DNA from: Hormiphora californensis
Lineage: Eukaryota > Ctenophora > Tentaculata > Cydippida > Pleurobrachiidae
Direction: 5' to 3'
Assembly (NCBI GenBank): GCA_020137815.1
Contig: WFME01000021.1
Span: 1 to 26,997 of the forward strand
DNA: 26,997 bases
Positions 21,101 through 26,997 of this stretch are shown here, piece by piece (position 1 is the first letter of the stretch; each line of letters starts with the position of its first letter). Below the pieces are notes generated by a model, which had not been told where the DNA came from, searched no databases, and worked only from the letters and a program-made list of their open reading frames with translations. A program made the position numbers and the translations under genes.

Positions 21101-23812
21101 GAGGTGGAACGTCTCATCGCGGTTGTTTAGCCCCTTGAATGCTATCCGTTCTGCGATTCCAGGAACTGCGAAAAAATTACATCAACGTAGCTGGCTCTTT
21201 CCGAGTCAATATCTTATAAATTATGACTCGTTGTCAATACTAATTTTTTACGGTTCTTAAAAAAAAGGTTTGTGATTTAGTATCAATACCTGACAATGCG
21301 TCCTTGAATACGTCCACTCCTCTGTCCTTGTAGTACTGAACCAAGTTCTCGATCGCCTCGAGGAAGGATGTAACATCGAGGTTGTTATAAAACTTTAGAT
21401 AGTCTCCAATGCACCAGTTTTTCTGTTCGAACATGGTCTTCAAGTTCTCATATCGTAGACTTCCTACTTTCTTTACTTCGAATGGAATGAGGGGCTCTGC
21501 TTTTGTTGGCTGTCGACCAATGAACTCTACTTCCGCGCTGGATAACTCCTCCCCAAGAGCCGGTTCCAGCATGTTCTTCTGTTTGAGTGACGAGAAGAAG
21601 CTGCTGTACTCAGGGAACTCCTTGAGACCAAGCTTCTCGAAAGAGTCCAAAAACTCGTAGGGAAAGAAGGACTTTCTATCATTAGCTCCGTAGGCTTTAT
21701 TAAACTTATCGAGGGAGTAGCCAGGTGCAACATAATTCATGACATCCAGGAACTTTAGTTGATCTGTTGAGATAGTCATGTAGCTAGAACCCTTTTTTAT
21801 CATAAACTGGACCGAGTCTTCCTGAGCCAGAATTGGGAATAAGTGCTCTCTTAGAACGTTTATATCATATTTTGCTCCATTGAAGGCCAGAACGGGGAGC
21901 TGATTGACATAGTTCTTCCACCTTGTCAGAACCTTTTCATCCTCTATCTCATCAATGTTGTATTCCTCGTACAGCTCTCTTACCCTCACAGCAGCCTCAT
22001 CACTAATTTGCCGAAGATACTCCAGAAATTTGGTTACCAGATCTTTTTGTCCATCGGTTTTCTCGAGAATGAAGCATTTCGGACTTGTGTAACCAGGAAC
22101 ATTGGATGCGATGGATATCGAAACCAGATGATGTGTGTTTTCAAAGCTAGTTTTATCAGTCTTGGTAATGCTCACTTCCTTTGAGAGAAGACATTCAATA
22201 TCAAACACTGCACGGAAAGGGTAGGCGCGTAGATCATGTGGTACATTGACTCCTTGGTTCTCCAATTGATCGAAAATCGTTGGTTTCACACTGAAAGTTC
22301 CGCCAACATACTTCTCCCTGATGCTGATGTCACAAGTTTTAGTGTGCCGCTTGTAATGACCGTGGTGGTTGAAGAACTTATCACACTGGATACAACGGTA
22401 CGATGTGGAGTATTTTTCGAGGTCTCGAATAAAGCAAAAATGGTTCTGAAACAAGTTTATGTGCATGAGATTCTCTTCACTGATGGAACGCCAAACTGTC
22501 GAAGTTGATCTGTCTTCCTCTTGCTCATATACCACGATACCCACTTTGAAGAGCCTTGAGATGTCCTCTAGTTGATCGAGTGTTACGCCTGTGAAGTCCT
22601 TGGTCTTGATCGAGGCCATTTTACAGTACTCACGCACGAGCTTATTGGACTTATTTTCCAGTGACAGCGGGTCTGCACCCTGATGTAGTGCAAGGCATCT
22701 GAAAAAACACTTCTGGTCTTCGTAAGGTTTTCCAGTTTTTCTCGAGGTGACAAGAGAAATCAGCCCCTTATTTCGCAACAAATGGACAGGTAGGTCGACT
22801 CCGCCCCCAATGGCAGTCCCTCTCAAGCGAAACACGTAAAAGCTTAAATTCGTTACTTTTACAGCACTCCATTCTGTCGATGGTCGCCTAATAGCTTTAT
22901 CTAAATCAATCCCCTGTAACGAGTTGATGAAGCCCCTCTTATCCTCTGAGTTCTTTATCAAGATTGGAGTGTCGAGAAGGAGCTGATTGTTCTGGGAAGG
23001 ACGATAGTAAGCAAGTTCACCGGTTCTTCTGTGCTTCAAAATGACTCCCAAGGAAACCTTCACCTTGAACGCGTTATTTTGGTGTCTGTAAAGCTTTTTG
23101 AAGTTGTCTACAAGCTCATCAGTTGTTAGATTATCTACCTGAATATTGTAAACATCCATAATTCTACCAATTTTTACACTCGTTCTGATACCAGGGTGTT
23201 CTTTGTAGATGGTTTCAAATTCTGGTTCAATATGGAATTCTCGCATAGGAGAAGTAGGACTGGGCTGGGAATGGGAGAAACTGTGCTCAAGATTGATCAC
23301 ATGCTCTCTCTGGTGAGCCTCAAACTCTCTGCCAGGGATCTTACGCAAACAGACACTGCACTCCCTTTTACATTGTCTCCCTCCCTTATGCTTTTGTAGA
23401 TGAGTTCCCCGGACTGTATTTTGACACAATGGACAAGTAACCGCTCTGTTCTTTGTCTGAAGTAATGGAGAAACCTGTTAGTTATGGGAATTGTATTGAA
23501 TAATGAATCGAAGAATGGACCTTCGGTAGAACTTACATGGTGGAGAGAAGAAGGCCCAGGTTTTTCATCTTTTTCATCATCGTCCTGAAGGAAAACTCAC
23601 TTTAAATATGTAATGAAATTTATCTTACAATTAACATGAATAAATCCTACATAACAATACACTTAAATTAGTCTTTGGACAAAATATTCCTTTAGTGTTT
23701 TATCCAAACAGCGACATAATCTCACCTTTCGCTTCAAATTCAATAAGGCAGACAGTTGAGGTTGGACGAAGAAAACTCCCAGAAAGAAAAGAAGGTAGAT
23801 CCGACTCGCCAT
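15193..23812 (-). CDS. Polinton-type protein-primed DNA polymerase B, 14 exons
   Basis: Exons, 5' to 3' on the minus strand: 23812-23726, 23584-23537, 23456-21290, 21165-21010, 20503-20423, 20276-20069, 20000-19838, 19330-19143, 19057-18777, 18682-18492, 16566-16493, 16288-16206, 15717-15583, 15494-15193. All borders are GT/AG, phases agree throughout, and the sum is 4164 nt, or 1387 residues plus TAA. Residues 1-20 look like a signal peptide. C2H2-like fingers lie at 53-68 and 78-97, and a C2HC-like one at 400-420. The 3'-5' exonuclease motifs follow: VFDIE (462-466), AFNGAKYD (569-576), SLDKF near 626-630. Polymerase motif A is GFDANALYL (838-846, D840), motif B KLIGNSVYG (1141-1149), motif C MDTDS (1240-1244), and KTY 1305-1307. 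It should copy DNA from a protein primer and proofread. No disabling change is seen. The signal-like first exon is the least certain part. Confidence 0.9.
15777..16121 (+). repeat. Unknown intron repeat R, copy 1 (intron 12)
   Basis: The first block (15777-15839, with GACATCACTACCTCCTGAAA and TTTAGGATACTT) matches 16639-16698. Later blocks (15911-15980 and 16056-16121, with GTGGGAAAAAGTTTGTATG) match 18279-18344 and 18383-18448. Order and orientation are the same. The second copy is split by the insertions in intron 10. Confidence 0.7.
16413..16457. repeat. Short minisatellite in intron 11
   Basis: About three imperfect copies of a ~20-bp unit, GGACACATACGGGACAGT, GGACACATACGGGGCACATTC, AGGACACACG, within the 204-bp intron between exons 11 and 12. 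Confidence 0.6.
16767..16965. mobile_element. MITE with 30-bp TIRs in polymerase intron 10
   Basis: ACCTAAATATGACCCATAGC (16767 onward) extends to 16796 and is the reverse complement of 16936-16965 with one mismatch. The element is 199 bp with no coding capacity. No clear target duplication is seen: the right end abuts the LINE fragment. Superfamily unassigned. Confidence 0.75.
16970..18050 (+). pseudogene. 5'-truncated, frameshifted non-LTR retrotransposon (reverse transcriptase)
   Basis: The reading frame runs from about 16985 to 17773 and covers the C-terminal half of a LINE reverse transcriptase: a motif-B block with FQGDSLSGNLF, the catalytic YADD box (WEYADDVDFID), then the thumb (RLKIYEAQVVSVLMYNCSSW). 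A frameshift near 17715-17735 moves to another frame, which supplies the usual LINE tail (QWKMFGHILR, RGRRGRHQTNL, RDRVGWRSM) up to TAG at 17993. The 3' end is an ATA-rich tail (TAATAATAATAATAATA, about 18037-18057), typical of several LINE clades. The N-terminal endonuclease and motif A are missing. It is dead, in the sense orientation opposite to the polymerase, and lies inside its largest intron. Clade not resolved. Confidence 0.88.
19531..19730. repeat. Short direct repeats GTCATATGACCCTCTGGGT in intron 7
   Basis: GGTCATATATGACCCTCTGG (19532-19551) and GGTCATATGACCCTCTGGGT (19710-19729) lie 178 bp apart in polymerase intron 7. Each includes a small palindrome (GTCATATATGAC and GTCATATGAC). 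Possibly the ends of a degraded element. Confidence 0.5.
20520..20690. repeat. AT-rich AATAAGTAAATAA-type low-complexity tract
   Basis: Low-complexity A/T sequence with many AAATAAGTAAATAA-like words in polymerase intron 4, continuing on the other side of the MITE (20866-20985). No coding content. Confidence 0.8.
20696..20865. mobile_element. pogo/Tc1-mariner-like MITE (170 bp) in intron 4
   Basis: The perfect 23-bp TIRs, which begin CAGTCGGACCCCGATTTAGT and end with TGGC on the inner side, lie at 20696-20718 and 20843-20865 and are flanked by TA on both sides (20694-20695, 20866-20867). A TA target and CAGTCGGACC ends fit the pogo/Tigger group. The interior carries further copies of (T)GCCACTAAATCGGGG in both orientations. 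It splits the AT-rich intron between exons 4 and 5. Confidence 0.88.
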
Positions 23813-24318
23813 CCTCAGATATTGTCGATTATACTAAGTCATTAAGAAGCTGTGTACGCCCACACTCGTGACTATCTAAAAGAATTAAGAAATTACACAC
23901 ATGTGAAAATACATGTATGATGTAAGCATCACGGATAGATGTCAAGACCAGTAAGACTAAAAGGACAAATAACATAAGTTCCGAAGCTGAACCTAGAAAC
24001 ATGTGCTAACAGGTCAAAAAAAAAAGAGAGTACAGTGAGTAACTGAGCTCCATGCACTGCAAAGTGCAAACTGGTATCTGTACATTTTTTGTTATTCATT
24101 ATAGTGCAAAGCAACGGAAATTTGGCACATAGCAACCGGAATTCAGGCTTTCAAGCAATATCAACTACAGCTTTAGTTTGAGCTGCATCAGTCACACATT
24201 GAACGCACGTATAAAGAGAGGTAACAAAAGCACTGGACCTGTAATTACCCCGGTACCATGTGGACACCTGTTGATATTCGCTAGCCAAATTAGGAATAAA
24301 CTGGGTCACATGATGTAG

Positions 24319-24375
<57 letters not shown>

Positions 24376-24660
24376 TGTGGATAAGTTGAAGTCTGTAGAC
24401 ACTGCAGCTACAATCACTGCAGCTACATACAATTACTGCAGATCATATCGTATACGATCGTACATTTCTCTGGTGTATCTGTCGTAGCACGTCTGGCCAG
24501 GACGTAACGGACATTGAGGGTGAACTATTGAGGCTGAACGGGAGGAGAGGGATAGAGAGACGTATGGGTTCGATAAAAAAATTGGTGTTCTATAATCTTG
24601 ACTACTAATTGCGGGTAGCACATCGCGAGAATTTAAAATTACGCAATAGTTCAGCTAGGT
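23813..24660. other. Divergent intergenic region between polymerase and its N-domain paralogue
   Basis: No gene is supported here. It should hold the promoters of both divergent genes. On the polymerase side AGTATAAT (minus strand, ending near 23833) is a weak TATA-like word only about 20-25 bases from the proposed ATG. A (GA)n tract and a perfect 12-bp palindrome ATCGTATACGAT (24448-24459) lie within. Confidence 0.5.
24323..24369. repeat. (AG)n microsatellite, 47 bp
   Basis: Uninterrupted AG dinucleotides in the divergent intergenic region. It causes Ser/Leu repeats in a minus-strand open frame that is not a gene. Confidence 0.97.
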
Positions 24661-24671
24661 CTCTCACTGAG

Positions 24672-24679
24672 TATAAATA
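24672..24679 (+). promoter_or_regulatory. TATA box of the N-domain paralogue gene
   Basis: TATAAATA lies 33 bases before the ATG at 24712. With transcription starting 25-32 bases downstream of a TATA box, the leader would be only a few nucleotides long. The start context is CCATCATGG. Confidence 0.6.
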
Positions 24680-24711
24680 CAAGTGAGATTTAGAACTATT
24701 TCATTTCCATC

Positions 24712-25146
24712 ATGGATGATTTTCTGAAGAACGTAGCCGATTCAGTAAAACCGCTTTATCGAAAAAACTGGAAAACTATCAAGCAAAGTGTTAAGAAAGG
24801 GATTCTCAAGGATATGTATCATTTTCCAATCTCTCCTTATGATAGCATCCCAGGGAAGCTCGGTGGAGTACTGAAATATTACAAAAAACCTGTAAAAATC
24901 AATGCAGCTTTTGGATACATATTAAGGAACACTGAAACGGATGAATTGAAGTTTTACCATCCATCCAACAATACAATGGTATTTGAAACAGCTCAAGTCA
25001 TAACAAATCAAGACGATATAATGAAAGTAAAGAATGAAATCGAAAGAGATGATTTGATCGAAATAGCACGCGAATCAAGACATTCCTCGAAGTGGGTGGT
25101 TGAGACCATTGTTTGTATACGTTTTGATGTATACAGATATTCTTGA
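24712..25146 (+). CDS. Free-standing homologue of the polymerase N-terminal domain (144 aa)
   Basis: A single uninterrupted exon of 144 codons plus stop, with a good ATG context (CATCATGG) and a TATA box 33 bp upstream. Residues 61-143 align without gaps to polymerase residues 175-256: here INAAFGYILRNTETDELKFY against VKVSLGVILKHRRTGELAYY there. The following YxPSxN, W and F-x-VYR/VFR positions also match. Weaker similarity extends upstream (DMYHF here, DVYNI there). It lacks the polymerase's zinc fingers and all catalytic domains. It is divergently transcribed from the polymerase gene. A role as a polymerase partner, decoy or priming protein is conceivable but is inference; the domain's function is unknown to me. 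The basic N-terminus (KNWKTIKQSVKKG) could contact DNA. Confidence 0.85.
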   Translation: MDDFLKNVADSVKPLYRKNWKTIKQSVKKGILKDMYHFPISPYDSIPGKLGGVLKYYKKPVKINAAFGYILRNTETDELKFYHPSNNTMVFETAQVITNQDDIMKVKNEIERDDLIEIARESRHSSKWVVETIVCIRFDVYRYS

Positions 25147-25399
25147 AGTATTTATTTACAAAATCGGTGTTTTATTTGTTAAATATATTTATAACGCAGT
25201 CGGACAAAATTCTTTGGAAGTGACCTAGGTTTTTTGTTTGTTTATGTCCCAAAATACAGAAGTTTTAAACAGATTTTGAAAACAAATCGTATTGTAATAG
25301 TAAAATCAAAAATCATTGGTAATTTGTAATATATTTCTAAAATGTTGAATTATAGTAAAAATGTGTCCCGAAAAAAAGGGAAGGAATGTGTATTGTGTT

Positions 25400-25446
25400 G
25401 CAAGTGTTGTGAAATAGGGCAGATATTATATGTTGCAAGTGTTGCG
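25400..25446 (+). repeat. Inner inverted repeat, right copy
   Basis: Matches the reverse complement of 14827-14872 at roughly 75-80% by eye. The word TTGCAAGTGTTG(T/C)G occurs twice within it. Confidence 0.6.
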
Positions 25447-25470
25447 ATCAATCAATCAATCAATCAATCA
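25447..25470. repeat. (ATCA)6 microsatellite
   Basis: Six perfect ATCA units directly after the inner inverted repeat. Confidence 0.95.
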
Positions 25471-25548
25471 AAGCTACCACGGTGGGTAGTGGCACTGAGC
25501 CGCAATTAAACATATAATATTATGAAAACTGAACCACACGGACCAAAC

Positions 25549-25669
25549 TGGGTGAGGGTTCAGAGTGGCGTAACGAGACCAATTGCACGAAGTCGGGTAA
25601 GGACTTTTGTGTGCGTTGACCCCGTTACCCCACCCTGGCCCCCACCATGTCCTTACAAGAAACGGTTTT
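25549..25669 (+). repeat. Dispersed ~130-bp repeat, copy 3 (inside the Polinton-like element)
   Basis: Contains GAGTGGCGTAACGAGAC, CCAATTGCACGA, CCCGTTACCCCACCCTGGCC and GTCCTTACAAGAAACGGTTTTCAAA in the same order as 5935-6078 and the complement of 1254-1393. It sits between the paralogue gene and the LINE-ORF1-like gene. It may be a SINE-like or MITE-like family; I found no clear pol III A/B boxes or ends. Confidence 0.7.
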
Positions 25670-25801
25670 CAAACAACAAGGATGTGAATATATAATGATA
25701 TGATATCTGGAGAATGAAGAATGTTAAAATCTCTAAACTCACTCTCTCAGCTCTGACCTCTCACACATCATTCTCAGTTTTTTCATTTTCAGTCTCCACA
25801 A

Positions 25802-26332
25802 TTAACCCTCGTCTAATAGACCGAACTTTCTCTGGCTCAACTTCTCTTCTCTCTCTCTCAACTTAGCAACTAATGTTCTCCTCTCTACTCTCTCTTCTAC
25901 AGTCCTATCAGAGGCAATGAACACTGCCCGGTAAATCTCTGACTCTTTTAGCCGTGCTACCTTACCCAGGAGATCCCTGACACTCTCTCTGCTCCTCAGA
26001 ACCACCTTCACTGGCCGATAACCTCCCTCCCTGCTCCTTCCAAGCCTCTCAACCTTCGAAAGGACTGGTGCTTCCTCAAGATACTGGAACAGCTCTTTTA
26101 CCTTGTCACTTTCACTACTCCTCTCATCCTCACACAAGCCATATACAATCATATTACTGCTGCGGTCGGTTGATGCACTGGCAAAAGCAGACCGTATTTT
26201 ACTAGGGGCAAGGGCAGATGTGCATGCCTCATTCACTGCAGCAGCGGCTGTTTCGAGTACTGTTGAGTAGCTCTGAATCTCATTTTTGACGACTGTCTGA
26301 ACAGCATTTACAGCTTCAACTCCATCTACCAA
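25802..26332 (-). CDS. LINE ORF1-like protein, RRM-type fold predicted, crossing the TIR boundary
   Basis: About 176 stop-free codons end at TAG/TAA near 25802. Order: an Ala-rich, coiled-coil-like segment (residues 12-45), then MIVYGLCEDE (61-70), LSKVERLGRS (91-100), YRPVKVVLRS (105-114) and AVFIASDRTVEERVERRTL (136-154). That arrangement is typical of the RRM-plus-C-terminal region of ORF1-type proteins of non-LTR retrotransposons and their captured relatives, which bind nucleic acid. No ATG opens it: the frame begins at a TTG in the right TIR (26332) and stays open upstream into the TIR (for example LAGTRDLLLVDGVEA), so the 5' part is missing, spliced or starts at the internal ATG (26152). 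The first seven codons are TIR sequence. Intact, but function uncertain. Confidence 0.6.
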   Translation of the reverse strand: MVDGVEAVNAVQTVVKNEIQSYSTVLETAAAAVNEACTSALAPSKIRSAFASASTDRSSNMIVYGLCEDERSSESDKVKELFQYLEEAPVLSKVERLGRSREGGYRPVKVVLRSRESVRDLLGKVARLKESEIYRAVFIASDRTVEERVERRTLVAKLREREEKLSQRKFGLLDEG

Positions 26333-26976
26333 AAGTAAATCTCTTGTTCCGGCCAGAAAAAAAACGCAAACTGTAGCGGCCCCGGTAAAAAAAACCTGTA
26401 AATCCAGCTACGAAGATGCAGGTGTCTTCAGTAAAGGGTAAAACATCCGGAAAGAATCTTGTGGTTGTCACCAAAACCTGCCGCCCAAAAACCTGCAACT
26501 TCCAATAAGAAAGCTGTTGAGTGTTGATTCTTCAGGCAAGAAACCATCGAAAGAACTACTCTGTACTGACTACTGAATCTTAAATCTTGTGATGCACATT
26601 CTCGATTTGGTAATGTCCAATTTGAATAAACAGTGTACTGTATTTTTATTTAAAGGGACAACAGGGTTGTTTGTCTCAAAGGTGTGAACCTAGTTTTATG
26701 ATGGCTCAACAGGGAACAAGTAATGAGGGTCAGAAGGTAAGAAAATATGTAGAGTTTGAGCTGGCCCTTGTCAGCGCTATGACGTAATCTAGGGTTAGCA
26801 CTACACCACGAGAGTAATGCTGATGTTACTTGTACAAAATTAGGGATATGGAAAGTGATTAGGAGGTATTTTATCGTGTAGAGTCATTTCAATTTAAGGT
26901 TACTACACTGTGGCCCTTGTCAGCGCTATGACCTAATCTAGGGTTAGCACTACACCACGGGAGTAATATTGATGTT
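26312..26976 (-). repeat. Right terminal inverted repeat (665 bp)
   Basis: Reverse complement of 13441-14102. It carries one and a half of the ~148-bp tandem units at its outer end. Homology to the left side stops after GATGTT (26976); the left copy would continue into another unit, so this end is probably truncated or the unit number differs. A short frame MMAQQGTSNEGQK (from 26698) followed by a donor-like GTAAGA matches the start of the third fragment copy near the left end. Confidence 0.95.
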
Positions 26977-26997
26977 CACAATAAGGTATGAATGTTA

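Larger units (their letters stand above)
25147..25548. other. AT-rich 3' flank of the paralogue gene
   Basis: No gene. Contains AT-rich sequence, two GTTGCAAGTGTTG words (25399-25411 and 25434-25446) that form the inner inverted repeat with 14827-14872, and an ATCA microsatellite. Confidence 0.6.
13441..26976. mobile_element. Polinton/Maverick-like element with long TIRs and pPolB
   Basis: Near-identical inverted repeats (13441-14102 and 26312-26976) enclose 12.2 kb holding a protein-primed type DNA polymerase B gene, a free-standing homologue of that polymerase's N-terminal domain, a LINE-ORF1-like frame and a degenerate small basic ORF. Long TIRs plus pPolB are the hallmark of Polintons. 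However, no retroviral-like integrase, major or minor capsid protein, packaging ATPase or cysteine protease was recognised. Total length (13.5 kb) is at the short end for Polintons. The exact termini and a 6-bp target duplication cannot be fixed: the left side has an extra tandem unit beyond 13441, and right-side homology ends only 21 bp before the window ends. Confidence 0.82.

Noticed and set aside
24151-24621. Minus-strand open frames upstream of the paralogue gene
   Set aside because: One is built on the (AG)n tract and the other has no signal; both lie in the divergent promoter region.

Overview
This is eukaryotic, almost certainly invertebrate-animal, repeat-rich DNA. The grounds are spliced genes with GT/AG introns, several of them only 68-150 bp, long (CT)n/(GA)n tracts, hAT- and pogo-type MITEs, a non-LTR retrotransposon fragment, and a protein-primed family B DNA polymerase of the Polinton/Maverick type. 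Short introns would suit a sponge or another early-branching animal, but I cannot place the species.

Layout. (1) 54-7275 is a giant inverted repeat: two arms of about 3.6 kb face each other around an 18-bp spacer and differ by scattered substitutions and indels. No intact gene is evident in it, only gene-like remnants. (2) 7276-13300 is mostly non-coding. It holds two or three possible host exons, a textbook non-autonomous hAT element (8537-9421) with an 8-bp target duplication and internal 141-bp tandem repeats, and a ~300-bp CT tract. (3) 13441-26976 is bounded by ~662/665-bp terminal inverted repeats, nearly identical by eye, whose outer parts carry a ~148-bp tandem repeat. Between them lie a degenerate small basic ORF at the left end, a 14-exon DNA polymerase gene on the minus strand (15193-23812), a divergent single-exon gene on the plus strand (24712-25146), and a minus-strand LINE-ORF1-like reading frame that starts inside the right TIR (25802-26332).

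The polymerase is the centrepiece. Read across 14 exons, all splice phases agree and give 1387 codons plus stop. The exonuclease motifs, polymerase motifs A, B and C (DTD, its second Asp codon split by an intron) and a KTY motif are all present. The plus-strand neighbour is a free-standing relative of the polymerase's own N-terminal domain, with its own TATA box. No integrase, capsid, packaging ATPase or protease gene was seen between the TIRs. This is therefore either a stripped-down Polinton or a distinct TIR-plus-polymerase element.

The polymerase introns have trapped other elements: a ~200-bp MITE and a 5'-truncated, frameshifted LINE in intron 10, a pogo-like MITE in intron 4, and two direct copies of an unknown repeat flanking exons 11-12.
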